Below are positions 18,741 through 26,193 of a stretch of 64,000 bases of DNA, one piece after another (position 1 is the first letter of the stretch; each line of letters begins with the position of its first letter). The notes beneath the pieces are model-generated. The model saw nothing but the letters and a program-made list of their open reading frames with translations, did no database searches and was not told where the DNA came from. Made by a program: the position numbers and the translations under genes. The DNA comes from Liminaster sp017519885 (lineage in GTDB: Bacteria; Bacteroidota; Bacteroidia; Bacteroidales; UBA3663): assembly GCA_017519885.1 (NCBI GenBank), contig JAFWRO010000015.1, positions 1 to 64,000 on the forward strand, in the 5' to 3' direction.

Positions 18741-20774
18741 CTATTTCGACAATATTCCCGTATCGTTGTCCTGATGATTCATCGTGCGCTGGATGTCGCG
18801 GTATGAACGGCCACGATCCAGACGATAGGAAACCTTCAGCGTGAACATGTTGCCATAGTCGCGCTGATGCTGCGTGATGTCCTTTTGGACATATCGGTTC
18901 ACGACTTCCGACTTGTAGGCGAGGGGATGCTGGCTGAAAGGGTGTTGGGCAAAAAGGGAAATCGAGAGGGAAGGGTTGACCTGATAGGTTGCTGTGAAGT
19001 ACCATGCCGGTGCTTGATGTCCACGATGTTCGCCCTCCATGAAGTTCCATCCATTGTCGGCGTAAGCTCCAAGCATCCATTGGTTCAGATAGGCCTGCAG
19101 CGAACAACCTCCATTGAAAGAGGTGTAGGTATGGGTGTAGTCCTCCCCGAAGTTGAAGAAGCGATAGATGCCACCATAGAGCGTGGCCTCGAGACGGTCG
19201 GGCAGGATGCTCCACTGGTTGTAGCTGTCGATATGGAAGAAGCTGCATTCGTTGTCCGCATTGGTTTGTGTCTTGAAGAAGTGTCCGTCCTCCCGGATGT
19301 ATTTCTCCATGTTGCAATGCGGATTGCTGCGGTAATTGCCTTGTAGCTGCGATGTGAAACGTGGGGTGGAGTAGGTGAGCTGCAGGTTGTGTGTCATCAC
19401 TCGATTGGGATGTATCTCGGGGTTGCCGAGGATAGTCTCCATCGAGTTTTGTTTGATGCTTACGTTGCTCACGAGGGCAATCTGCGAGACGTGCTGGGAA
19501 ATCTCGAAGTCGTATTTAAGTTTCAGCTGGTCGGTCAATGGATAGCTCAACGAGAGTTTCGGACGGAAGAGCCAGAAATCCTGTCGTGTCCCGCTCTGTC
19601 GGTAATAGCGTCGGCTTGCGCCTAATCCACCCATGTAGCTGAGACGATGGAGGTGCCCCTTGATTTGGCCGAAGAGATAGAGGGCAGAAGTATGCATGTC
19701 GTTGGTGGCCTCGGCATCGCCCCGGTACTCGTTGTGACTGTATCGTTGCGAGAACTGGATGCCCGACGACAGCGTGAAGGGCTTCAAACTTTTCTCGTAG
19801 ATGGCTTCGCTCCAGAGCGAGTAGGTGCGGCCGTCGGTGTAATAACGATAGGGGGTGTCCTCGTCATTGCGGACGCTGCCCTTGGTTCGGATGAAGGTGC
19901 CTACCACATTGGCTGTCAGCGACTGCTGGCCCTTGAAATCCTGATGATAATAGAGGTCGAGCGAGGGCGAACTGTTGCGACTCGAAGTGTAGTCATCGTA
20001 GGCCGTGCCATTGAGTGCCATCACATCCTCGCTGCGCTGGGGATGGATATCTGCACTGCCTATGAGTTTGGCTTGCAGCACGTAGCTGCTGTCGCTGAGG
20101 CTGTAAGTCAGTTGGGCATTGTGGCTGAGGTTCCGGCTGCGTGAACTCAGACTCTTTCGGTGCATGGTGACGATGTCTCCGCTCTCCAGCTCATAGGTCG
20201 AAAGCTCATCGTATTCCGCGCCCTTGAAGTCCTGGTAGTCGAGCGAATAGCTCAGGCCGAACTCGCTGCGTCCACGATTCGCCTTGGCATAGAGCGACTC
20301 GTTGCCATTGACTGCAGTCAGGGTGTTGGTGAGCTGTGAACCGATGACGTAGCCGCTGACGGGTTTCTTGAGTTTGATGTTAATGATGTAGGCCACATCC
20401 TCGCCATAGCGCACTCCAGGATTATCTATATATTCGATGTGCTCAACACCCTTCAGATCGAGCGTCTGCAGATCTTCGCGTGTGGCGATGACGTCGTTGA
20501 TGCGCACCTGTACGGAGCCAAGATTCGTCAGCGCTGTGATGCTGTTCATGGCTTCGTCCACACGGATATGTGGCAGGGTGAGTTTGGCCAACAGGGAGTA
20601 GCCATTGGTTGATGTTTCGATGAGCTGGGGCGAGGGATAGAACCACTGTCCATCGACCTTCTGTACTACACGTGCACCTTTGACGGTCACTTCGTCGAGG
20701 GTGACACTCTTTTCTTCTTGTGCGGCTGCTGTCCAAGCACAGGCCACCATACAAATGATAAGGAATCTCTTCAT
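18741..20774 (-). CDS. Outer-membrane beta-barrel protein, TonB-receptor-like plug
   Basis: The 677-residue exported protein starts MKRFLIICMVACAWTAAAQ. After it comes a short plug-like region (LDEVTVKGARVVQKVDGQW, then VQVRINDVIATREDLQTLDLKGVEHIEYIDNPGVRYG) and a long barrel of alternating aromatic strands. The plug pattern VxINDxxA...EYIDNPGxRYG is that of Bacteroidetes OMP_b-brl proteins related to TonB receptors, but the usual carboxypeptidase-like N-domain is absent and the protein is shorter than SusC. The start lies about 110 bp below the membrane-bound winged-helix regulator, with a striking operator-like repeat between. Its cargo is unknown. It converges on the HTCS gene with only 4 bp between stops. 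Confidence 0.75.
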   Translation of the reverse strand: MKRFLIICMVACAWTAAAQEEKSVTLDEVTVKGARVVQKVDGQWFYPSPQLIETSTNGYSLLAKLTLPHIRVDEAMNSITALTNLGSVQVRINDVIATREDLQTLDLKGVEHIEYIDNPGVRYGEDVAYIINIKLKKPVSGYVIGSQLTNTLTAVNGNESLYAKANRGRSEFGLSYSLDYQDFKGAEYDELSTYELESGDIVTMHRKSLSSRSRNLSHNAQLTYSLSDSSYVLQAKLIGSADIHPQRSEDVMALNGTAYDDYTSSRNSSPSLDLYYHQDFKGQQSLTANVVGTFIRTKGSVRNDEDTPYRYYTDGRTYSLWSEAIYEKSLKPFTLSSGIQFSQRYSHNEYRGDAEATNDMHTSALYLFGQIKGHLHRLSYMGGLGASRRYYRQSGTRQDFWLFRPKLSLSYPLTDQLKLKYDFEISQHVSQIALVSNVSIKQNSMETILGNPEIHPNRVMTHNLQLTYSTPRFTSQLQGNYRSNPHCNMEKYIREDGHFFKTQTNADNECSFFHIDSYNQWSILPDRLEATLYGGIYRFFNFGEDYTHTYTSFNGGCSLQAYLNQWMLGAYADNGWNFMEGEHRGHQAPAWYFTATYQVNPSLSISLFAQHPFSQHPLAYKSEVVNRYVQKDITQHQRDYGNMFTLKVSYRLDRGRSYRDIQRTMNHQDNDTGILSK

Positions 20775-20794
20775 ACGTTTTGCAATTAGTGGTG

Positions 20795-20802
20795 CAAAGG
20801 TA
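20795..20802 (-). promoter_or_regulatory. -7 box for the outer-membrane protein gene
   Basis: The minus strand reads TACCTTTG. A possible TTTG -33 box lies at 20824-20827 with a 21-bp spacer. Transcription would begin close to the start codon at 20774. The repeats at 20836-20875 sit just upstream of the -33 position. Confidence 0.55.
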
Positions 20803-20835
20803 CGAAGAGATTCCTGTTTGTTCCAAAAAATCTTG

Positions 20836-20875
20836 CTGACATTTGTCTGACATTTTGTTGTCAGGTCTTTGTCAG
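20836..20875. promoter_or_regulatory. Operator-like double direct repeat in inverted array
   Basis: CTGACA occurs at 20836 and 20847, then its complement TGTCAG at 20859 and 20870. Each pair is spaced exactly 11 bp, and the whole 40-bp block is a dyad centred at 20855.5. Direct repeats one helical turn apart are the usual target of OmpR/PhoB-type winged-helix domains. The block lies between the gene for such a protein and the outer-membrane protein gene. Binding is inferred. Confidence 0.6.
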
Positions 20876-20883
20876 TGTCCTAT

Positions 20884-21621
20884 CTATTTGTGCATCAACC
20901 GATAGGCTCTGCTCCGGTCGGAGGTGATGCAGAGGTCGGAATGTTGTTCAATGATGGGGCGAAGTCGGCGGATCAGGGTGTAGAGCGTGTCGCTGGCATC
21001 GGGTTTGCGGGGCCAAAGTGCATCGTAGATCTCGGTCTTGGTCAATATGTGGGAAGGGGAGGCGAAGAACATCTCCATCAACTGTTGCTGCATAGGGGTG
21101 AGGGGCACCTCGTGGCCGGTGGCAGCGTAGAAGCGATGCTCGGTTTCGGAGTAGGTCAGACCGCCGTAGGTGTTTCGAGCCAGATTATTGTTTGGTGCGA
21201 ATCCATTGCCCAATGGAAGAGGAATGAGCTCTTCGGTGCCCGCTCGCGAACGTTGGCGACGATAGCATACCATCAGAGCCCATAGACCTGTCATGATCCA
21301 TAGCAGGGTGGCGGGTTTCTGGTCCGAAAGACCGAAGATTGTGGCTTCGGAGCAATGAGCAGAGGCCTTGAATTGTCCGGCCTGGACATCGACCAGAAGT
21401 GAAGCCTTGCCGCGCAGTTCGGGAATTTGCAGCAGACTATTGAACGTGCGGAGTGTGTCTTGCGTGATGACGTAGCTCTCCTGTTGCTGCATTGTGAGGG
21501 TCAGGGCGCGGTCGAGTTCCTCATTGACCCTTTGGCTCGTGGTATGGTAGCTCCTGTAGGTGGCCCAACAGGAGGAGAAAAGCAATGCGAATAGTACGAT
21601 AAGTGCGTGATGGGATTTCAT
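20884..21621 (-). CDS. Membrane-anchored winged-helix (OmpR/PhoB-type) transcription regulator
   Basis: The 245-residue protein has an N-terminal membrane segment or lipobox-like signal (VLFALLFSSCW, about 8-24), a periplasmic stretch of about 75 residues, a second span (about 103-120, TLLWIMTGLWALMVCY) and a C-terminal Trans_reg_C winged helix (about 150-245, with LTPMQQQLMEMFFASPSHILTK and TLIRRLRPIIEQ). There is no receiver domain, so it looks like a one-component, ToxR/CadC-like regulator turned around: DNA-binding part at the C-terminus. It starts 3 bp after the kinase stop, so the two are translationally linked. The repeats at 20836-20875 are a likely target. Confidence 0.8.
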   Translation of the reverse strand: MKSHHALIVLFALLFSSCWATYRSYHTTSQRVNEELDRALTLTMQQQESYVITQDTLRTFNSLLQIPELRGKASLLVDVQAGQFKASAHCSEATIFGLSDQKPATLLWIMTGLWALMVCYRRQRSRAGTEELIPLPLGNGFAPNNNLARNTYGGLTYSETEHRFYAATGHEVPLTPMQQQLMEMFFASPSHILTKTEIYDALWPRKPDASDTLYTLIRRLRPIIEQHSDLCITSDRSRAYRLMHK

Positions 21622-21624
21622 AGA

Positions 21625-22527
21625 TTATTCTCTATTATATGGTATATTGAGAAGGAAGGTGACGTGACATCCGAGGAGGGGCCGGTCGGCGAGTTCGAGC
21701 AATCCGCCTTGTTGGAGCATCATTCGGCGGCTCAGCGGGAGGCCAATGCCGCTGCCACGTCGCTTTGTGGAGAAAAATGGTACGAAAAGGGTAGGACGAT
21801 TTTCGGCAGGGATGGGCTCGCCATCATTCCCGACAAACAGTTCGAGGGGTAAACCTTTCGAACCCTTCGAACCTTTCGAACCTTTCAACTTTGCGTTGGT
21901 GGCTTCGATGACAATCTTTTGTGCTCCGGCTTCAGCGGCATTCTTCACAAGGTTCATCAGGACTTGGCGCAGCATACCGGCGTCGGCACGCACGTTCGTG
22001 TTTTTGGGAACGTTGATTTGCCACGAGAGCTGGGGATAGGTGCGGCTGATGTCGTCGAGCATTGCGGGCAGTTCGACAGTGCTGAGCATAGGTTGCTCCA
22101 ACTCGGACATCTTGCGATAGTTGGAGACAAATTCGCTCAGGTGGCGCGAGGTGTCGTAAATGGCCTTGACACCGTCCTCGAACTCCGAGCCCTTCACGTC
22201 GGGATGGTTCAGTAGCGACTGGCTGATGCTGGTGATGGGTGCTGTGGCGTTCATGATCTCGTGGGTCAGCACGCGAGTAAGGCGTTCCCACGTATCGACT
22301 TCGTTCTGATTGACTTGTTCGCGGATGGTGTTCCCCAGTTCGTTCAATGTCTCCTGCATAGCACGCTCTCCGCTGGGCAGTCCCTTGGTGGGCAGACGGA
22401 ACGAGAAGTCGCGGTTGCGTATGGCTTCACGCATCAGCCACGCCCTTTGCTGCAGGATGCGCTGGTGGCGCACCCATAGCAGGACGATGATGACGAGGAC
22501 GAGGGCGATGATGATGAAGAGGGGCAT
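21625..22527 (-). CDS. Sensor histidine kinase (NtrB-like, small)
   Basis: The 300-residue kinase has one N-terminal membrane span (MPLFIIIALVLVIIVLLWV), a short linker, HisKA with His89 in LTHEIMNATAPITS, and HATPase_c with N box and G boxes (RQVLMNLVKNAAEAGA, GSGIGLPLSRRMM). It has no periplasmic sensor domain, so its signal is probably membrane-borne or cytoplasmic. The open frame runs 32 codons further upstream, but the start at 22527 gives the membrane segment. It lies between the receiver-Fis regulator and the winged-helix gene. A KGS repeat near residues 219-228 comes from 9-bp DNA repeats at 21853-21893. Confidence 0.88.
   Translation of the reverse strand: MPLFIIIALVLVIIVLLWVRHQRILQQRAWLMREAIRNRDFSFRLPTKGLPSGERAMQETLNELGNTIREQVNQNEVDTWERLTRVLTHEIMNATAPITSISQSLLNHPDVKGSEFEDGVKAIYDTSRHLSEFVSNYRKMSELEQPMLSTVELPAMLDDISRTYPQLSWQINVPKNTNVRADAGMLRQVLMNLVKNAAEAGAQKIVIEATNAKLKGSKGSKGSKGLPLELFVGNDGEPIPAENRPTLFVPFFSTKRRGSGIGLPLSRRMMLQQGGLLELADRPLLGCHVTFLLNIPYNRE
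21853..21893. repeat. 9-bp tandem repeat inside the histidine kinase gene
   Basis: About four units of AACCTTTCG occur in a row. In the kinase frame they code for repeated Lys-Gly-Ser. The unit is a multiple of three, so changes in copy number lengthen a linker without breaking the frame. Confidence 0.75.
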
Positions 22528-22630
22528 GGAGGCTGAGGTTAGGGTGCAGCCAAGCTTGGCTGCGACGAAACAGGGGGAAAGACGGGATGATGAGGGCAGC
22601 CATAGATGGCTGCGACGAAACACGAGGGGA

Positions 22631-23167
22631 TTACACCTCGAGCTTCTTCATTTTGTTGTAGAGGGTTTGGCGGGTGATGCCGAGTTGTTCGGCGGCGAGC
22701 TTCATGTTGCCATGACAGCGATCGATGGCGCGTCGGATGTGGTCGGCCTCCATTTCGTCGAGGGTGGCCATATCGTCGGCGGCATCGAGCACGTCCTTGA
22801 GTTTGCGCACCAGTTCGTCGTTGTCCCAGGGCTTGGTGATGAAGTCGGACGCTCCGCTCTTCAGTCCGCGAACAGCCAGATTGACATCGGCGTAAGCGGT
22901 GATGAGCACAACGGGCAGTTCGGGATGATGCTTGCGGATAGCACGAAGCCAGAAGAGGCCGTCTTGCCCGGTGTTGACACCGATGGAGAAGTTCATGTCG
23001 AGCAGCACGAGGTTGACCACCTCCTGGTTCAGTATGGTGAGCACTGAATCGGGTGATGATTTGGTTATGATACGTTGGAAGGTGCCCGACAGACAATAGC
23101 GCAAGGCAGTGAGGATGGCTTCATTGTCGTCGATGACCAGGATTGTTCCGTATTTGTCCTTTTGCAT
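22631..23167 (-). CDS. Receiver-Fis response regulator lacking an AAA+ domain
   Basis: The 178-residue response regulator has a receiver domain (about 6-120; acidic pair in ILVIDDNEA, phospho-acceptor Asp57 in LVLLDMNF, Lys in TKPWDN) joined directly to a Fis-type helix-turn-helix (about 142-178, CHGNMKLAAEQLGITRQTLYNKM). NtrC-family proteins carry a sigma-54-activating AAA+ ATPase between these parts; here it is absent, as in the RegA/PrrA architecture. The start at 23167 precedes the receiver fold closely. The gene heads the kinase operon and is divergent from tolC. The paired dyads in that divergent region recur at five other promoters, which makes this protein the best candidate to bind them. 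Confidence 0.88.
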   Translation of the reverse strand: MQKDKYGTILVIDDNEAILTALRYCLSGTFQRIITKSSPDSVLTILNQEVVNLVLLDMNFSIGVNTGQDGLFWLRAIRKHHPELPVVLITAYADVNLAVRGLKSGASDFITKPWDNDELVRKLKDVLDAADDMATLDEMEADHIRRAIDRCHGNMKLAAEQLGITRQTLYNKMKKLEV

Positions 23168-23192
23168 CTTGTTTTTCTTTTTATTGACGTGG

Positions 23193-23200
23193 CAAAGATA
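23193..23200 (-). promoter_or_regulatory. -7 box of the receiver-Fis/kinase operon
   Basis: The minus strand reads TATCTTTG, 26 bp before the start at 23167. The first regulatory dyad of the divergent tolC promoter is centred 69 bp upstream of this box, so the operon could be autoregulated from the same sites. Confidence 0.5.
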
Positions 23201-23260
23201 GTGAATTTTTCGAAAGGGAAGCACATTTCGGCCTATTTTTTCACGTCTTCGACAAAAAAG

Positions 23261-23357
23261 TGTCCATTTTTTAGACACAATGCTGTATAAAATTTTGACA
23301 AACCGCCTTTAAGGGCTCAGAAACTCTTGCCCACGTCTTCTATTTAATGTACCTTTG
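23261..23357 (+). promoter_or_regulatory. Two-dyad regulon promoter upstream of tolC-like gene
   Basis: Dyad 1 at 23261-23277 and dyad 2 at 23284-23300 both fit TGT-N11-ACA, with AT-rich centres. Their centres are 23 bp apart. The -7 box TACCTTTG is at 23350-23357, 58 bp from the centre of dyad 2, with TTGC 19 bp before it. The layout is identical to five other promoters in the window. Confidence 0.85.
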
Positions 23358-23385
23358 CAACAGAAAAACCAAAGGATTGAAGAAT

Positions 23386-24741
23386 ATGAACCGAACATTC
23401 ATCACCCTCGCATTGCTGCTGACAGCGAGCAGCGTCGGAGCCCAGGAGATGGCGCTGACGGCTGACGACTGCATGCACTATGCGGTGGAACACAATCACG
23501 ACATCCGTATCAGCCAACTGACGCAGGATACCCGACGTGCTGAACGCACTGGGGCCATCGGTACCTTTCTGCCGTCGGTCAATGGCAGTATCGGTGCACA
23601 ATATAACTTCGGACGTGCCATCGACCCCGAGACGAATACCTATACCAACGTGAGTACCTTTTATAATGGCTATTCGGTACAGGCTACACTTCCCGTCTTC
23701 GATGGCTTCCAGCGTATCAACCAGCTTCGTGCAGCCAAGGCCAGCCTGCTGATGGGAAGCAGCCAGTTGCGTGCCCAGCAGGATGAACTTGCCCTGCAGG
23801 TCTTCGAGGCCTATTGCAACGTACTCTACTATCAGGGCACGGTGAAGATGGCCGAAGAGAAACGTGAGCAGAGCCAACTCACCCTGCGTCAGACTCAGGT
23901 GATGGCCGAAGTAGGGCAGAAGAGCGAGGCTGACGTGGCACAGATGGAAGCGCAACTTGCAGGCGATGACTACGAGATCACTCGTCAGCAGAACGAACTC
24001 TCGACCGCCATGCTCACCCTCAAGCAACTGATGAACTATCCGGAGGAGGACTCGCTGGTGATTGTGGGAGAAGATCGGAGCACTCTGAGTGATCGGAGTT
24101 CTCTGAGTTCTCGGAATACTCCGAATACTCTGAATACTCTGAGTACTCCGAACTTCGAAGAAGCTCAGACCCTCGAGAACCCCGCAGTAGCCGCTGCTGC
24201 CCAGAATGTCATCGTGGCAAAGCGCAGACTGAGTATGGCTCGTGGCGCGCTGAGTCCTTCGCTCTCGATTAGCGGAGGCATCAGCACTTCGTACAACAAG
24301 ATGCTGCACACCGAGGCCACAGGCTTTCGCGACCAGTTGGAGGCAAACCGTGGCGAGTATATCTATGCGTCGGTCAGCATTCCGATATTCAACCGTTTGG
24401 AGAACCTGACCAATATCCGTCGTCAGCGCAACAACCTGCGTATTGCCGAAGAGGAGTTGGAGCAGAAGCGCGATGAACTCGTCAAGCTCCAACTGCAGGC
24501 AGCCAACGATTGCGAAGGCTTTCGCAAACAAACCCTGCAGATGCAGCACAAAGTAGAGGCCGACAGCATCGCTGCCCGTTTGACCACACGCAAGTATGAG
24601 GAAGGTCTTTCGTCGGCCATCGATGTGCAGACCTCGGCAGCCACCCTTTTGGAGAGCCGAGCCCGACTGCTGCAATGCCGGCTGATGCTGGCTTTGAAAC
24701 AGAAACTTGTGAATTATTATAAAGGATATCCAATCTTATAA
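23386..24741 (+). CDS. TolC-family outer-membrane efflux channel
   Basis: The 451-residue exported protein (MNRTFITLALLLTASSVGAQ) has two OEP repeats of long amphipathic helices, for example the QVFEAYCNVLYYQGTVKMAEEK and EELEQKRDELVKLQLQAANDCE regions. It would form the outer-membrane duct of a tripartite pump. The start at 23386 gives the signal peptide; 13 upstream codons overlap the -7 box. It is the first gene of an operon with an HlyD-like adaptor (12 bp downstream) and two FtsX permeases. A Ser/Thr/Asn-rich insert at about 231-256 is encoded by 9-bp-like repeats and falls between the two halves of the protein. Confidence 0.92.
   Translation: MNRTFITLALLLTASSVGAQEMALTADDCMHYAVEHNHDIRISQLTQDTRRAERTGAIGTFLPSVNGSIGAQYNFGRAIDPETNTYTNVSTFYNGYSVQATLPVFDGFQRINQLRAAKASLLMGSSQLRAQQDELALQVFEAYCNVLYYQGTVKMAEEKREQSQLTLRQTQVMAEVGQKSEADVAQMEAQLAGDDYEITRQQNELSTAMLTLKQLMNYPEEDSLVIVGEDRSTLSDRSSLSSRNTPNTLNTLSTPNFEEAQTLENPAVAAAAQNVIVAKRRLSMARGALSPSLSISGGISTSYNKMLHTEATGFRDQLEANRGEYIYASVSIPIFNRLENLTNIRRQRNNLRIAEEELEQKRDELVKLQLQAANDCEGFRKQTLQMQHKVEADSIAARLTTRKYEEGLSSAIDVQTSAATLLESRARLLQCRLMLALKQKLVNYYKGYPIL
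24074..24154. repeat. Degenerate 9-bp tandem repeat inside the tolC-like gene
   Basis: About nine units alternating ACTCTGAGT- and ACTCCGAAT-like sequence give a low-complexity peptide rich in Ser, Thr, Asn and Leu. The frame is kept. It falls at the boundary between the two OEP halves, where insertions are often tolerated. Confidence 0.7.
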
Positions 24742-24753
24742 AGGCATATTCCC

Positions 24754-26004
24754 ATGGATAGAAAGATAGAGAAGAAACGCGGGCTACAAACAAAGCATGT
24801 GCCCTATATCGCAGGAGGTGTCCTGCTGGTAGCATTGATTGGTTGGATGATTTTCGGCGACCATAGCACCACGGTGCGAGTGGAGTCAGATGGCTTGACC
24901 ATCAGCGAGGTGACGAATGCCGAGTTCAAGGACTATGTGCGACTGAACGGTACGGTGGTGCCTATCCAGGTGGTGCAGATTTCGCCCGAGGAAGGCGGCA
25001 TCGTGATGGAGAAGGTGGCCGAAGAAGGTTCAACGGTCAAAAAGGGAGATGTCATCGTACGTCTTTCGAATTCGAACCTCGACCTGCAGATCCTGAATGC
25101 CGAAGCCGAGCTCGCCGAGAAGCAGAACCTGCTGCGCAACACCCAGGTGGCGATGCAACAGGACAAACTGAACAACGAGACCGAGGCTGCAACGTTGGGT
25201 ATGGACGTGGAACGCAAGCGTCGTGCCTACGAGCAGAATCAGCGGCTCTACAACGAGAAACTCATCAGCCGCGAGACCTATCTGCAGGCCAAGGAGGACT
25301 ACGATTTGTCGAAAAGGAAGCAGGAGCTGATCAGCGAACGTCTGAAGAAGGACGAACAGTACCGCAGCCTTCAGATGGACCAGATGGAGGACAACCTTGC
25401 CAATATGCGTCGCAACGTCCTGTTGGTACGCGAACGAAAGCAGAAACTCGAAGTGCGCTCTGCCATCGACGGCGAACTGGGTTTGCTTGATGTGGAACTG
25501 GGTCAGAACATCACAGCCGGCCAGAAGATTGGACAGATCAACGACCTTTCGGACTTCAAGATCCAGGCTGAGATTGACGAGCATTATATCGACCGTGTAC
25601 GTCAGGGCTTGCAGGCCACCTTCATGCGAGGCGAAAAGAATTATCAACTTGCAGTGCGCAAGGTCTATCCTGAGGTTCGACAGGGACGTTTCCGCATCGA
25701 CCTTGTCTTCCGAGGCGAGCGTCCCGACAACATCCGCAGCGGCCAGACCTACTACCTCAATCTCGAGTTGGGCCAGTCTGAGCAGGCTATCCTCATCCCA
25801 CGTGGTGCGTTCTTCCAGACTACGGGCGGACAGTGGATCTTCGTACTCGACAAGGATGGCTCGCGTGCCTATCGTCGCGACATCCGTATCGGACGCCAGA
25901 ATCCACAGCATTACGAGGTGCTCGAAGGTCTTGAACCAGGCGAACAGGTCATCACGAGTGGCTATGAGGCGTTTAAGGATTACGAGACGTTGAAGATTAA
26001 ATAA
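24754..26004 (+). CDS. HlyD/MacA-type periplasmic adaptor (membrane fusion protein)
   Basis: The 416-residue adaptor links an inner-membrane ABC permease to the TolC-like channel. It has an N-terminal membrane anchor (about 18-37, VPYIAGGVLLVALIGWMIF), a barrel-sandwich half (VVQISPEEGGIVMEKVAEEGSTVKKGDVI in two halves around a hairpin), a long alpha-helical coiled coil (about 100-235), a beta-barrel and a membrane-proximal domain (LEPGEQVITSGYEAFKDYETLKI). It follows the tolC-like gene by 12 bp. The next genes are FtsX-type permeases, so it is of the MacA class rather than RND. Confidence 0.92.
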   Translation: MDRKIEKKRGLQTKHVPYIAGGVLLVALIGWMIFGDHSTTVRVESDGLTISEVTNAEFKDYVRLNGTVVPIQVVQISPEEGGIVMEKVAEEGSTVKKGDVIVRLSNSNLDLQILNAEAELAEKQNLLRNTQVAMQQDKLNNETEAATLGMDVERKRRAYEQNQRLYNEKLISRETYLQAKEDYDLSKRKQELISERLKKDEQYRSLQMDQMEDNLANMRRNVLLVRERKQKLEVRSAIDGELGLLDVELGQNITAGQKIGQINDLSDFKIQAEIDEHYIDRVRQGLQATFMRGEKNYQLAVRKVYPEVRQGRFRIDLVFRGERPDNIRSGQTYYLNLELGQSEQAILIPRGAFFQTTGGQWIFVLDKDGSRAYRRDIRIGRQNPQHYEVLEGLEPGEQVITSGYEAFKDYETLKIK

Positions 26005-26019
26005 AAAGGATTTTGTAGA

Positions 26020-26186
26020 GGAGTAAAAAGGTAGTAAAAGGGGAGTAAAAAGGTAGTAAAAGGGACGATTCTACCTTCTTCCCCTAATACTTTTGACCCT
26101 TGCCACACCAATTATTGACCCAACGATACATTTGTCCCTTTTACTCCCCTTTAATAACCCTTTTACTACTCTTTTACTACCCTTTG
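26020..26186. repeat. Polypurine/polypyrimidine inverted element, copy 5
   Basis: AGTAAAAAGG/GTAGTAAAAGG units run up to GGGACGAT. After a centre, ATTTGTCCC begins a right arm of TTTTACTCC/TTTTACTAC units interrupted by AATAACCC. It lies between the adaptor gene and the first FtsX permease of the operon. It has the same strand polarity as copies 1-4 although the genes here run the other way. Confidence 0.8.
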
Positions 26187-26193
26187 AAACGAT

